A stretch of DNA of 64,000 nucleotides from contig NZ_JAAIYP010000027.1 of the NCBI RefSeq assembly GCF_011022235.1, positions 1 through 64,000 of the forward strand, read 5' to 3'. Below, one piece after another: positions 24,944-34,451 of this stretch. The DNA comes from Magnetospirillum aberrantis SpK. GTDB taxonomy: Bacteria; Pseudomonadota; Alphaproteobacteria; Rhodospirillales; Magnetospirillaceae. The position numbers and the translations under genes are program-made. Below the pieces are notes generated by a model. The model saw only the letters and a program-made list of their open reading frames with translations, did not search any database and had not been told where the DNA came from. Position 1 is the stretch's first letter. Every line of letters starts with the position of its first letter.

Positions 24944-26962
24944 TCAGCCCCCCTTGGCCGGCGAGGCGGTCTCGCGCTGGGTCAACCGCGCCACCCGCCC
25001 CTTTTCCATGATCGCGGTGGTCGGCGCCAGTGCCGCCACCACCGGACGATGCGAGATCACCAACAGCGTGCGGTGGCCGATGGCGCGATGAATTCCGGCG
25101 ATGGCCCGGCGTTCGGTGGCTTCGTCAAGACCCGAGGTGGGTTCGTCCAGGATGGTGACCGGCGCCGATTGCAACAACGTACGGGCCAGGGCCACCAATT
25201 GCCGCTGCCCCCCCGACAGGTTGCGCCCCCCTTCCAGCACCTCGAAATCCAGGCCCATCCCCATGGGCATCACGCCTGCCGCCCCCAGGCCGTTCAACAT
25301 GCCCAGCATGTCGTCGTCGGACACCAGGCCCAAAAGCGACAGGTTGGAACGCAAGGTCCCGGAATAGAGCATGGGGTTTTGCGGGCACACCGCCATATGG
25401 CGGCGCAGGTCGGCCGGATCGATGGCGGCGATGTCCACGCCGTCCAGAAGCACCCGTCCGGTTTCAGGACGGATGACCCCGCTCAGCACCTTTTCCAAGG
25501 TGGTCTTGCCCGATCCAGACGGCCCCACCACCGCCAGCCGGCGTCCGGCCCCGATGACAAGGTCGATGCCGTCCAGCACCGGATGGGCGGCGCCGGGATA
25601 ACGCGCCACCACGCCTTCGACCCGAATCTCGCCCGCCGCCACCGGGCGGTGGATCAGGCTGGTGCCCGCCGGCCGTTCGGTGGCACGATTGGTCACCGTC
25701 CGCAACGCCTCGAGCGAAGCCAGGGCGGCCAGGGCCTGCGGCACCACCGACAGCAATTGCATGGAAGCGCCGGTGAAACGGGTCGCCAGCATGGTGGCGG
25801 CCAAGATGACGCCCGCGCTCATCTGTCCGTCGACCGCGCGCCAGCCCCCCAGACCGATGGCCGCCAGCAACGACAGGTTCTGCGCCAGCATGGACAGGTT
25901 GCCCCGCGCCGCCGACAGCGTCCGCACCGCCCGCGCGGCCGTGGCGTACAGCACGGTTCCCTGACGAAAGCGGCCCTGAAGATAGGTTTGCGCGCCGACC
26001 CGGCGCGCACCTTCGGGATCGACAAAGGCTTCCTGGGCGGCCTGGGCGCGGAAGCTGGCGGCACGCGACAATTCGCGGTGCAAAAGCTTCTGACGGTGAA
26101 TGGCGAAAAGCGTCGAAAGCGCCATCACCATGTTGAGCCCCAGAACCGCCAGCGCAATCAGCGGATCGCACAGGAACAGGCCGAACAGAAACAACGCCAT
26201 GAAGGGCAGATCGGCCAACAACGACACCGCCGCCGCGCCGAACCCGTCGCGGATGGCGTCGAAATCCTGAAGCATGCGCATCAGATGCCCCGAAGGCGCC
26301 GCCGCGCCGTCGAAACGGGTTTCCAGAATACGCCGGTGCATGTCGAGCGCCAGCCGGACATTGCCTTCGTGCAGCGCGTCCTCGACGAACAGCGCCCGCA
26401 GCCGGCGGAACACCTGTTCGAACAGCGCGGCCCCCAGGAACAGCGCCACCATCACCGCCAGAGCGTCCAACAGGCCGTGCGGCAACACCCGGTCATAGAC
26501 CTGGGCCGAGAACAACGGCGCGGCCAAGGCCAGCAAATTTGCCAGGCCGCCGGCCATGGCCGCCCGCCACAGCATGGGCTTCCATGATGCCAGCAACGCC
26601 GTCCATGACGTCGGCGTCGCCGACGCCGCCTTATCCAGACGGGGGCGCACGAACAACACCACCGCGGTTTCCGACAGCCCGGCGCCGGACGTCAGCAGCC
26701 GGGCCGATCCCGGCCCTAATTGCACACAAGGAAACAAATCCGGCGCCAGGGCCGAAGGCATGATCGCGCGCACCACATGGGCGGCGAAACCATGGCGGGC
26801 CAGGGCAACCTCCCACGGCTGTTCGGCGCCATCCGCTTGCGCCATGCGATAGCTGTCGGCCAGGGCCGAGGCGGCGACAGGCTGAGCCAAGGCCCGCAGA
26901 CAGGCCGACACCGCCCCCGCCTGCCCCTCCAGCACCGGGTCAACGGGGGGCTTGGGCGACAT
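24944..26962 (-). CDS. Type I secretion ABC exporter (permease-ATPase fusion)
   Basis: A 672-residue protein. The N-terminal ~130 residues resemble a C39-like domain without a catalytic cysteine motif, as in exporters of uncleaved RTX proteins (LapB/HlyB type). The transmembrane domain spans about 140-430. The ATPase has Walker A GPSGSGKTTL, Q-loop CPQNPMLYSGT, signature NLSGGQRQLVALA, Walker B ILDEPTSGLDE and switch His in VISHRPV. The start overlaps the TolC gene by 23 bp. It should energise export of the adhesin encoded two genes downstream. Confidence 0.93.
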   Translation of the reverse strand: MSPKPPVDPVLEGQAGAVSACLRALAQPVAASALADSYRMAQADGAEQPWEVALARHGFAAHVVRAIMPSALAPDLFPCVQLGPGSARLLTSGAGLSETAVVLFVRPRLDKAASATPTSWTALLASWKPMLWRAAMAGGLANLLALAAPLFSAQVYDRVLPHGLLDALAVMVALFLGAALFEQVFRRLRALFVEDALHEGNVRLALDMHRRILETRFDGAAAPSGHLMRMLQDFDAIRDGFGAAAVSLLADLPFMALFLFGLFLCDPLIALAVLGLNMVMALSTLFAIHRQKLLHRELSRAASFRAQAAQEAFVDPEGARRVGAQTYLQGRFRQGTVLYATAARAVRTLSAARGNLSMLAQNLSLLAAIGLGGWRAVDGQMSAGVILAATMLATRFTGASMQLLSVVPQALAALASLEALRTVTNRATERPAGTSLIHRPVAAGEIRVEGVVARYPGAAHPVLDGIDLVIGAGRRLAVVGPSGSGKTTLEKVLSGVIRPETGRVLLDGVDIAAIDPADLRRHMAVCPQNPMLYSGTLRSNLSLLGLVSDDDMLGMLNGLGAAGVMPMGMGLDFEVLEGGRNLSGGQRQLVALARTLLQSAPVTILDEPTSGLDEATERRAIAGIHRAIGHRTLLVISHRPVVAALAPTTAIMEKGRVARLTQRETASPAKGG

Positions 26963-28373
26963 CGTTCGCGACTTCGGCGGGGCGGTGGGGTTCGACGCCC
27001 ATGGCGGCGTTCAGGCGCGCCCGCGCGGCCTGGACGTCGGAATACAGGATGAAACGGCGCAAGGTCGACAGCATGGCCGACGCCTCGGCCTTCATCTCTT
27101 CCATGGCGCTGCCGCTGCCGGCGTTTCGGGATTTCTGCGCCAAAGAGGTTATACGGCGGTCGATGGCCGCCATCTGTTCGGTCAGGCGGTATTCCTTGAG
27201 CGCCTGATGATACTGGATGTCCGCCACCCGGACCTGGGTAACCACCGCCATACCCAGCGCAAGACGGCGGGCACGGGTGATCTCGGCCACATTCTTGGCC
27301 TGTTCGATACGCTTGGGCGCGCTCAGCACGTCCACCAGATTCCACGCCACCTGGACGCCGGCATCGGCCCAGGCGTTGTTTTTCAGATAGGCGTTGGAAT
27401 CATAGTGCCGGCCGATGAATGGACCGATACCGGGCAAGGTTTTCAGCAACTCGGTATAGATGTCCTGAACGTCGATGCGGAACTGGGCTTCCTCGCCCCG
27501 CAGTTCGGGGCGGTTATCGAGCGCCACCTGTTGCAGGCTCTCGACGTCGTCGGTCGCGGCGTCAACCTTCAACTCGGCCCCGTCCTCCAATTCCGCCAAT
27601 TGGAACGACGCCACCGATTCCACCCCCATCAAACCGGCAAGGTCGGCCCGCGCGGTAGCTGTCTGGCGCTGCATCTCGGCGATCTGGCGCATGGTGTCGA
27701 CGATGGCCCGCTGATGGGCCAGCATCTGCATGGGGTCGCCAACCCTGCTGCGTTCGGCGTTCTCGGCGTCGGCGACGGAACGCATCAACTTGAGTTCCAG
27801 CGCGTTGTATTTCTTTTCCGCGTATTCGTTCACCACCGCCTTCCAATAGGCGGCCTGAACATCCTGAACCAAAAGATGCAAGGCACGTCGGCGTTTTTCC
27901 ACCGCCAACGCGACCCGGTCCTCCTCCTGGTCGGCACGCAGCATGGCGATGCCGAAATCCACCAGATTCCAGGTGGCGGTCAGGTCGTAGGTGCGGGTGG
28001 TCTGGGAATCGCTGGTGGAGTAATTGCCGGTCGAACCGGTGGTGAGATCGCGTGAGCGTGTGGCCTTTTCCGGGCCGCGATGGGCGACGCCGCCCTTGGC
28101 CGCCATCTGCGGCAACAGGGCGAAGATGGACAGGTCGGCCTTGCCCTGGGCCAGCACCTCTTCCAACAGCTTGACGCGGGAATCCAGGTTGTGGGCGACA
28201 GCCAAGGCAATGGCGTCGTCCACATTCAAGGGACGGCTCAGCACATTCTGTGGCAAGGCTTCGGCATGGCGTTGCAGGTCCTGCCGAATGCCCCCCAACT
28301 GTTCTGGTTCGAGGGCGCATGCCGAAAGCCCGAGAACGAGCACCGGCACCGCAGCCAAGGATCGAATTTTCAC
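26940..28373 (-). CDS. TolC-family outer-membrane channel of the type I secretion system
   Basis: A 477-residue outer-membrane efflux protein beginning with a lipoprotein signal (LGLSAC, lipidation Cys at 19). The body shows the two internally repeated OEP halves, with long coiled-coil helices and the repeated motif NLVD at the equivalent position in both halves (TWNLVDFGIAML and AWNLVDVLSAPK). It is the first gene of the secretion operon and completes a tripartite exporter with the ABC and HlyD proteins. Confidence 0.9.
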   Translation of the reverse strand: MKIRSLAAVPVLVLGLSACALEPEQLGGIRQDLQRHAEALPQNVLSRPLNVDDAIALAVAHNLDSRVKLLEEVLAQGKADLSIFALLPQMAAKGGVAHRGPEKATRSRDLTTGSTGNYSTSDSQTTRTYDLTATWNLVDFGIAMLRADQEEDRVALAVEKRRRALHLLVQDVQAAYWKAVVNEYAEKKYNALELKLMRSVADAENAERSRVGDPMQMLAHQRAIVDTMRQIAEMQRQTATARADLAGLMGVESVASFQLAELEDGAELKVDAATDDVESLQQVALDNRPELRGEEAQFRIDVQDIYTELLKTLPGIGPFIGRHYDSNAYLKNNAWADAGVQVAWNLVDVLSAPKRIEQAKNVAEITRARRLALGMAVVTQVRVADIQYHQALKEYRLTEQMAAIDRRITSLAQKSRNAGSGSAMEEMKAEASAMLSTLRRFILYSDVQAARARLNAAMGVEPHRPAEVANDVAQAPR

Positions 28374-28401
28374 GATTTTCCCACGCTGCCCTTGGGAAAG
28401 A

Positions 28402-28430
28402 ATTATTCGATCATCGGTGCTGTGCGTTAA
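28402..28430 (-). promoter_or_regulatory. Candidate promoter of the secretion/adhesin operon
   Basis: On the minus strand TTAACG (28430-28425), 17-bp spacer, AATAAT (28407-28402), in a locally AT-rich gap directly upstream of the TolC gene. The predicted start gives a leader of about 20 nt. Confidence 0.5.
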
Positions 28431-28469
28431 AGAAGAGTTATAAACTCCAGTCTTGGACCGTGATTTTTC

Positions 28470-29624
28470 TTAAACTCGGATTGCGGCGAATCCCCCACCT
28501 TCGGTACGGAAATTGGTGGTTTGTCCGCGATACAGGCGCGCCGTCATCAAAACCACCCGCCCATCCAGGGAAAAAGCCCGCAGATCGGCCTTGAACATCT
28601 GACCATCAGGGGTGGCGACGCAAGACGGTGCCACCGTTTCCTGGGCGACGTAATCGCGGCAGCGCACGCCCTCCCAGGTGGCGCGGCTGATCTTGTCGCC
28701 GCGATAGGCCGCCTTGCCGGCATGGCCGGTGGCGGGTTTGAAGAACAGATGGCGGCGCCGTTCCCACAAAATCTCGGCCAAGCCGTCCTCGACGATGGTC
28801 GTCGGCGGCACCAGCGCCGCCACCGCCTCGGCCTCGGCCGGCGGCACGCCGCAACGGGCCAAGGCGTCGGCACGGGACAGCAGCACCAGCAGGCGCTTGT
28901 CGGAAAAAGCGGCGTGAGCCGCGGGATCGGGGGTAAAACGCACCATGTCCGTGTGCCAGGCCCGGGCCAGGGCGGCATGTTCGGGCATGGTGAAATGGAA
29001 ATCGGTCAACCGGTTGTAGATCGCGTCGAACGCATCGTCGTCAAACCGCATGTGCGCGGCGTCGATGATTTCCGCCACCTTGCCGTTTTCCCGGAACAGA
29101 CGGCGATACAACAGGAATTCCGGCCACAGGAATTGCCGGGATGGCGAGGTGTCGATGATGGCGACACGCTCGCCGCCGGCAAACGCCAAGGCGGCGTCGC
29201 CAACGTCACCCCCCACCCCCGCCGCCCGCGCCACGGCGGCGGCGATCAACATGCCGCCGGGATTGGTGTTGATTTCGATCAGACGCGGCCCGTGGGCGGT
29301 CAGATGGAAATCAAAGCACAGCGGCCCCGACAGCGGCGAGCGGGACAGCAATTCAGGATGGCCGGCCAGCAACAACGCCGACCGCCGCACCCCGTCGCGG
29401 CGAATGGTACGGTCCAAGAGCGCCACCGCCGCCACCACGCTGTCGGCCACCCGCGCCGGAACATCCACCACCAGATCGGACACCAGCCCCATGCGCCCGT
29501 CGGTCAGGGCGGCGAAAGCCATCTCGTCACCCATGGCCTGTTCCAGGCCGTGCCACAACCGGTCATGGTCAAGCCGCGCCGCGCCAAAGCACGGCGTCGT
29601 GCCGGATGGCACGGCGATGGTCAC
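28470..29624 (-). CDS. ATP-grasp-like enzyme at the end of the copper operon
   Basis: A 384-residue soluble protein. Its C-terminal third has features of ATP-grasp ligases: a nucleotide-binding lysine region LFFKPATGHAGKAAYRG, an acidic/basic stretch MFKADLRAFSLDGRVV, and the ending TTNFRTEGGGFAAI, which recalls glutathionylspermidine synthase-like and circularly permuted ATP-grasp proteins. The N-terminal part has an IEINTNPGGML motif, also typical of metal/ATP sites in this superfamily. The start overlaps the nosL stop by 4 bp (ATGA). If it is a ligase it may join an amino acid or amine to a small acceptor; the substrate is unknown. I did not recognise a named family. Confidence 0.6.
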   Translation of the reverse strand: MTIAVPSGTTPCFGAARLDHDRLWHGLEQAMGDEMAFAALTDGRMGLVSDLVVDVPARVADSVVAAVALLDRTIRRDGVRRSALLLAGHPELLSRSPLSGPLCFDFHLTAHGPRLIEINTNPGGMLIAAAVARAAGVGGDVGDAALAFAGGERVAIIDTSPSRQFLWPEFLLYRRLFRENGKVAEIIDAAHMRFDDDAFDAIYNRLTDFHFTMPEHAALARAWHTDMVRFTPDPAAHAAFSDKRLLVLLSRADALARCGVPPAEAEAVAALVPPTTIVEDGLAEILWERRRHLFFKPATGHAGKAAYRGDKISRATWEGVRCRDYVAQETVAPSCVATPDGQMFKADLRAFSLDGRVVLMTARLYRGQTTNFRTEGGGFAAIRV

Positions 29625-30112
29625 TTCACTTTGCCTTTGTCGAGGTTGGACAGGATTTCCGAGGTGACCTCGTCGAAGCGCAGGATCTTCTTGCCCTGGT
29701 GGTCACGCAGGAATTCCTTGGCCTCGGCCTCGGTGGACAGCGGCACCAATTCGTGCCCCATGGGACCCAGGACGTCCGATCCGATCACGTACCACGCCCC
29801 ATCGGCCGGAATGGGCTCGACCGCGTAATAATCGGTGACCGCCACCGTCGCCACGTCCTCGGGCCGATGGCCCTTGTCATAGCTTTTCGGCGAGTGGATG
29901 AACTTGAACAGGTCCTTGGCGCCGTCGAAATAATGGGCATGGCCGTCCTTGTAGACCACGTAGCCGATCCATTCCGGGTATTTCGCCACGAACATGCCGC
30001 AGACCGGACACACCGAATCCGCCTTGGGCGGCGGCACCACCAGCTCGCCCGCCCGCGCCAGCGACGGAACGGCGAACAACAAGGTCACGACCACCAACAG
30101 CCGAGCAAGCAT
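29621..30112 (-). CDS. nosL: NosL-type copper chaperone
   Basis: A 163-residue periplasmic protein, started at 30112 behind GGGAGGT; upstream in-frame codons overlap the preceding gene. Signal peptide (residues 1-21, SLARA|GEL), then the NosL copper motif Cys35-Pro-Val-Cys38-Gly-Met40, followed by YPEWIGYVVYKDGHAHYFDGAKD. NosL binds Cu(I) and feeds copper sites such as CuZ of nitrous-oxide reductase. Usual NosL proteins are lipoproteins; this one has no lipobox. No nosZ is in the window, so the client may be another cuproenzyme. Confidence 0.87.
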   Translation of the reverse strand: MLARLLVVVTLLFAVPSLARAGELVVPPPKADSVCPVCGMFVAKYPEWIGYVVYKDGHAHYFDGAKDLFKFIHSPKSYDKGHRPEDVATVAVTDYYAVEPIPADGAWYVIGSDVLGPMGHELVPLSTEAEAKEFLRDHQGKKILRFDEVTSEILSNLDKGKVK

Positions 30113-30129
30113 GGACAACCTCCCTTTCC

Positions 30130-30819
30130 TTACCAATTGGGCAGATGACGCATGACGTCGAAGAAGCGCACGCCCTGCATCAAGGTAGCAACGCCAAGCA
30201 CGATCACCACCAGCGCCGCCCCCTTGAGCAGCAAACCGCGAACCCGCGCCCCCAGGCGGCCGAACACCAACGACACGAACACCATGGACGGCAAGGTTCC
30301 GGCGCCGAAAGACGCCATCAGCAACCCACCCTCAAGCGGATTGGCGGCCGAGGTCGCCTTGACCGCCATGGCCAATGTCAGCGCACACGGCATCAATCCG
30401 TTCATCACCCCACCGACAGCCGCCCCCCACACCGGCCCGCGCCGGCCGGCACTGGCGAAGATGTGGCGCGCGGCGCTGGCCGGCAGCCCCAGGGCCGGCA
30501 CCCGCACCGGCAGCAACCCCAGGATGTCGAGGCCCAGCACGATGACCACCAACCCGGCCAGGATCTGCAAGATCGCCTGGGCCTTGCCGATGATGCCGGT
30601 GGACACCAGGGCCAGTCCGACCGCCGCCGCCAGCACGCCAACCAGGGTGTACATGCCGATGCGGCTGCCGTGATAGCTGACGACGGGAACGACGCCCTTG
30701 CCGGCGTCCCCCATGCGGACGAAAAACGCCGAGACCAGGGAACCGCACATGCCGACGCAATGGCCGCTGCCCAACAGACCTGCGGTGAAGGCAAGGCCGT
30801 AATCGATGGTGCTGTCCAC
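30130..30819 (-). CDS. TauE/SafE-like membrane protein of copper/oxidase clusters
   Basis: A 229-residue, six-helix inner-membrane protein of the sulfite-exporter TauE/SafE (DsbD_2-like) group found beside copper ATPases and cbb3 oxidase assembly genes. The N-terminal GSGHCVGMCGSL (Cys21, Cys25 and Met24) and MNGLMPCALTLAMA in the middle are the conserved metal-ligand-like positions in membrane helices. It lies 4 bp after the P-type ATPase gene and 17 bp before nosL. Copper handling is more likely than sulfite export in this setting. Confidence 0.82.
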   Translation of the reverse strand: MDSTIDYGLAFTAGLLGSGHCVGMCGSLVSAFFVRMGDAGKGVVPVVSYHGSRIGMYTLVGVLAAAVGLALVSTGIIGKAQAILQILAGLVVIVLGLDILGLLPVRVPALGLPASAARHIFASAGRRGPVWGAAVGGVMNGLMPCALTLAMAVKATSAANPLEGGLLMASFGAGTLPSMVFVSLVFGRLGARVRGLLLKGAALVVIVLGVATLMQGVRFFDVMRHLPNW

Positions 30820-30823
30820 CCGG

Positions 30824-33250
30824 TCAGCCTCCCTTTTGCAGGCGCAGCGAATTGGCCACCACAGACACCGACGACAACGCCATGGCGGTGGAGGCCACCA
30901 TGGGATTGAGCCGTCCCAGGGCCGCGCCGGGAATGGCGAAGGTGTTGTAGCCCAAGGCCCACACCAGATTCTGGCCGATGATTCGCATGGTGCGGCGCGA
31001 CAGCCCCACCATCTCGGCCACCTTGGCGATGTCGCCGCCGACCACGGTCACCTGGGCCGAATCCATGGCGATGTCGGTGCCGCTGCCCACCGCGAAACCG
31101 ACCTCGGCGGCGGCCAGTGCCGGTGCGTCGTTGATGCCGTCGCCGATCATCCCCACCCGTTCGCCCAAGGCGCGCAATTCCTCGACGATCTCCAGCTTGC
31201 GGGCCGGCGAGGCGCCGGCCACCACCGATTCGATCCCCACCAGGGCGGCGACATGGCGGGCCGCCGCCTCGACGTCGCCGGTCACCATCATGGTCTTGAC
31301 GCCCAGATCATGCAGGGCGCGGATCGCCGCCGCCGCCCCCTCGCGCGGCCGGTCGGCCACCGCGAACAAAGCAGCCATGCGGCCGTCCACCGCCACCGCC
31401 ACCGGGGTCGCACCCTCGGCGGCCATCTGTTCCATGGCCGTCTCGACCGCCGCCGTCTCGACACCACAAGCGCCCAGCAGCCGGGCGTTGCCCACCACCA
31501 CGTCGCGGCCGCCGATCGTGGCGCGCACCCCCTGCCCCGGCACCGCCTGAAAGGAATCGGCCTTGAGCGGAAGCAGATTGCGGCTGCGGACGTAATCGGC
31601 CAAAGCCCGGCCGAGATGATGTTCCGACCCGGCCTCGGCCGCCGCCACCAGCGCCAGGACCTCGTCGGCCGCCCAGCCGGGCGAGAGCTCGAACCGGGTC
31701 ACCGTCGGCCGCCCCTCGGTGATGGTGCCGGTCTTGTCGAAAATCAGCACCGACAGGCGCGCGGCACTTTCCAGGGCGGCGCCGTCACGAATATACAGAC
31801 CACGCCGCGCCGCCTGACCGGTCGCGGCCATGATGGCCGTGGGCGTCGCCAGCCCCAGGGCGCACGGACAGGCGATCAACAGCACCGATACGGCGCTGTC
31901 CAGCGCCGCGCCCAATCCGCGCCCGCCCAACAGCCAGGACACGAAGGTCGCCCCGGCCACCGCCACCACACCCGGCACGAACACCGCCGACACCCGGTCG
32001 GCCATGCGCTGCACCGGCAATTTGGCGGCCTGGGCATGGTCGACCATGCGTACGATGCCGGCCAGCACGGTGTCGGCGCCGACCGCCGTCACTTCCACCC
32101 GCAACAGGCCGGTGCCGTTGATGCAGCCCCCCACCAGCCGCGCGCCCACATCCTTGACCACCGGCATGCTTTCGCCGGTCACCAGAGATTCGTCGACGGT
32201 GGACAACCCGCCGGACACCACCCCGTCCACCGGAATCCGTTCCCCCGGCCGCACGATCACGGTGTCGCCGACCACCACCTCGTCCACCGGCACCACCGTT
32301 TCGACGCCGTCGCGCAAAAGGGTGGCGGTGGGCGGTTGCAGGTCGATCAGCTTGCGGATGGCGTCGCCGGCCTTGCCCTTGGCCCGTTCCTCGAGCCAGC
32401 GGCCCAACAGCACGAAGGCGACGATACCGGCGGCGGCCTCGAAATACAGATGATGGCGGCGCGCCACCAGCGACACCACGCTGTGGCCATAGGCGGCGCC
32501 GGCCCCCAGGGCGATCAGCGTGTCCATGTTGGCGGTGCGCCGCCGCGCCAGCTTCAGCGCACGGTCAAAAAATCCCCGCCCCGCCCCCAGCACGATGGGG
32601 GTGGTGAGCGCCAGTTCGGCCAGTTTCCACGACCACGACCGAGGCATGGCCATGCCGATGGCCATCACCGGCAGGAACAACGCGCCGGCCCACAAGGCGC
32701 GGCGTCGCGCTTCGGCCAGACGCACATGCTCGCGCTCGATCACCTGGCGGCGCTGGGCCAGGGTGTCCATGGGACGTGCCACATACCCCAGGCTCTCCAC
32801 CAGGCGCTCGACCTCGGCGCGATCCAGGGCGCCGACGATGTTCGCGGTTTCCGAGGCGAAGTTGACCGACGCCGACCGGACACGGGAATCGCGCCCCAGG
32901 GCCAGTTGGATCAAGGCGGCGCAGGAGGCGCAGGTCATGCCCTCGACGGCAACGTTGACCTCGGTCACCGCGCCGCACTCCTGAAGCGCGGCGACCTTCC
33001 GGCGTGGGGCCCGGCCGATATTGCCGATCACCGTTTCCAGCAATCGCAACAGGTTTTGCGCCGGCATGCGGCGCGGATCGAAATGCACCGCCACCGATCC
33101 CAGTTCGGCCACCACCCGGACCTTGCGCACGGCGTCGTGCTTGCGCAGCAGGATTTCCACCAGCAACGCCTTTTCCGGGTCACGTTTCAGTACCGGCGCG
33201 ACGATTCGTACCCGGCGGGACAATTGGTGGACAAGCTGGATTTCGGTCAT
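30824..33250 (-). CDS. copA: CopA-type P1B copper-transporting ATPase
   Basis: An 808-residue heavy-metal ATPase; the start at 33250 is set by an ATGA overlap with the previous gene. A degenerate HMA-like domain without cysteines (about 5-80) precedes a true HMA domain with Cys107/Cys110 (GMTCASC). Transport motif Cys461-Pro-Cys463, phosphorylation Asp505 in DKTGT, and hinge [10 protein letters not shown] are all present. Late membrane helices carry YN (GYNTF) and MALSS, the copper(I) P1B-1 signature. The usual SEHPLG reads Ser-Glu-His-His-Leu-Gly here (His544, His545 in place of Pro). It should move Cu(I) from the cytoplasm to the periplasm, either for detoxification or, given NosL and TlpA neighbours, for cuproprotein assembly. 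Confidence 0.94.
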   Translation of the reverse strand: MTEIQLVHQLSRRVRIVAPVLKRDPEKALLVEILLRKHDAVRKVRVVAELGSVAVHFDPRRMPAQNLLRLLETVIGNIGRAPRRKVAALQECGAVTEVNVAVEGMTCASCAALIQLALGRDSRVRSASVNFASETANIVGALDRAEVERLVESLGYVARPMDTLAQRRQVIEREHVRLAEARRRALWAGALFLPVMAIGMAMPRSWSWKLAELALTTPIVLGAGRGFFDRALKLARRRTANMDTLIALGAGAAYGHSVVSLVARRHHLYFEAAAGIVAFVLLGRWLEERAKGKAGDAIRKLIDLQPPTATLLRDGVETVVPVDEVVVGDTVIVRPGERIPVDGVVSGGLSTVDESLVTGESMPVVKDVGARLVGGCINGTGLLRVEVTAVGADTVLAGIVRMVDHAQAAKLPVQRMADRVSAVFVPGVVAVAGATFVSWLLGGRGLGAALDSAVSVLLIACPCALGLATPTAIMAATGQAARRGLYIRDGAALESAARLSVLIFDKTGTITEGRPTVTRFELSPGWAADEVLALVAAAEAGSEHHLGRALADYVRSRNLLPLKADSFQAVPGQGVRATIGGRDVVVGNARLLGACGVETAAVETAMEQMAAEGATPVAVAVDGRMAALFAVADRPREGAAAAIRALHDLGVKTMMVTGDVEAAARHVAALVGIESVVAGASPARKLEIVEELRALGERVGMIGDGINDAPALAAAEVGFAVGSGTDIAMDSAQVTVVGGDIAKVAEMVGLSRRTMRIIGQNLVWALGYNTFAIPGAALGRLNPMVASTAMALSSVSVVANSLRLQKGG

Positions 33251-33924
33251 TTCTTGGCCTTGCGGAAACGCACCAGCAAAAACACCAGATAGACCACCGT
33301 GGCCCATTGGTAGCGATAGGTCCATGGGCTGGGCAGCCATTGCCGCATGATGCGGTCCCAATGCACCCGGATCAGGTAATAGACCACCAGATCGTTGGCG
33401 AAATGGATCGCCCAATCCTTGGCGTCGAACGGCAGGTTCACCTTGCCGCCGGTCTTGATCGCCATGATCTGGTTCAACACCTGGGCCTTGGCCTTGAGAT
33501 CGTCGTAGCGCGCCCTGAGCCGCGCCACCGGCGCCCAGTTGCGGACGCGCGCGGCCAGCCCCGTCCCAGCCACCCTCGTCCCGGCCGGCATCTTGGCCGG
33601 AACGGCAACTGAAGCCGGAGGCACCGCGCCGTCGGCGATTGCCGCCACCACGGACGACAGCGTCCGCACCACCTCGGCCAGGCTACAGACCTCTTCGGCC
33701 CAGCGGATCGACAGCTTGCCGGCCCCGACAAAGACGACGACGCGGTAGACGCCATCCACCTGACGCAAGGCATGCTCCACCATTCCGGCGGCGGCCGGGG
33801 CGCACAATTCGGACGGCAGGTCGAAACGGACATGGCCGGGCGCGCGATGGCGCACGCGCACGGCACGCATCAAATCCTGGCGGGCGCTGTCGCGCGCCGC
33901 CTTGCCTTTCAAACGGACGATCAT
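33247..33924 (-). CDS. HMA-like domain membrane-associated protein of the copper operon
   Basis: A 225-residue protein. Residues about 20-95 resemble a heavy-metal-associated ferredoxin-like fold without the CxxC motif ([17 protein letters not shown] ... [12 protein letters not shown]), similar in type to the cysteine-free N-terminal domain of the neighbouring ATPase. A linker and a C-terminal hydrophobic helix ([14 protein letters not shown]) follow. It overlaps the ATPase start by 4 bp, so it is probably a partner of that pump. No published function is known to me. Confidence 0.7.
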   Translation of the reverse strand: MIVRLKGKAARDSARQDLMRAVRVRHRAPGHVRFDLPSELCAPAAAGMVEHALRQVDGVYRVVVFVGAGKLSIRWAEEVCSLAEVVRTLSSVVAAIADGAVPPASVAVPAKMPAGTRVAGTGLAARVRNWAPVARLRARYDDLKAKAQVLNQIMAIKTGGKVNLPFDAKDWAIHFANDLVVYYLIRVHWDRIMRQWLPSPWTYRYQWATVVYLVFLLVRFRKAKK

Positions 33925-33945
33925 GATCGCCCTCCCCTTTTGGGG

Positions 33946-34278
33946 TTATTCCTTGGCCTTACCGGCGGCTTCCTCGGCCTCGCGGGTTTCCTCGACCAGA
34001 TCGGCCAGGTTCTCGCGGGCGTTGAGCACCAGATCCTTGCCAAGGTCGGTGCCCTTGGCCACCGCCGCGGCGATTTCCTTACGGTACTTGTAGCCGTAAT
34101 AGCCGACGGCAGCACCGGCGGCGAAGATCACCAGCGGATTGCCGAACAGACGGCCCAGAATGCTACGCCCCGCCACATATCCCACGCTCATGGCCATCGC
34201 TCCCTTGGCTAGTTGAGTGCCCGCGCCGGCGGCGGGGGCCATCATGGTTTCACACACGTCTTTCATGGTGTCGGTCAT
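33946..34278 (-). CDS. Small YtxH-like membrane protein
   Basis: A 110-residue protein started at 34278 by ATGA overlap with the metal-binding gene. A glycine/alanine-rich membrane helix (about 50-68, FAAGAAVGYYGYKY) is followed by a charged, coiled-coil-prone C-terminus rich in Glu, Lys and Ala. Two Met residues and a Cys near the N-terminus (VCETMMAP) could touch metal but are not a motif. The function is unknown; only its place in the copper operon is informative. Confidence 0.65.
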   Translation of the reverse strand: MTDTMKDVCETMMAPAAGAGTQLAKGAMAMSVGYVAGRSILGRLFGNPLVIFAAGAAVGYYGYKYRKEIAAAVAKGTDLGKDLVLNARENLADLVEETREAEEAAGKAKE

Positions 34279-34451
34279 TTGGATGTCGCCTTCCTCTCCG
34301 GTGGCGGCTCGGGCTCGCCGTTCAGCATCAGCCAGATCCCCTTGCAGCCCTCGCAACAGAACGTAAGCGTCCGTTCCGCCGTCTCCACAGAATATCCTTT
34401 CGGCGGAACCGGCAGCCCGCAAAGATCGCAATCCTGCTTGGTGTCGCTCAC
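34275..34451 (-). CDS. Stand-alone CcoI/FixI-type metal-binding module (58 residues)
   Basis: A tiny gene using GTG at 34451, which overlaps the TlpA stop (GTGA) and whose own stop overlaps the next ATG (ATGA). The protein has two cysteine pairs, CDLCGLPVP and FCCEGCKGIW, matching the N-terminal metal-binding module (ATPase-cat_bd type) that is normally fused to CcoI/FixI copper ATPases. Here it is separate from the P1B ATPase encoded downstream in the same operon. It probably binds Cu or Zn and hands it on; this is an inference from the module. Confidence 0.75.
   Translation of the reverse strand: MSDTKQDCDLCGLPVPPKGYSVETAERTLTFCCEGCKGIWLMLNGEPEPPPERKATSK

Noticed and set aside
29700-33292. 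Long plus-strand frames opposite the copper ATPase and its neighbours
   Set aside because: Rich in Arg, His and Gln from antisense codons and lacking domains; the minus-strand products have clear motifs.
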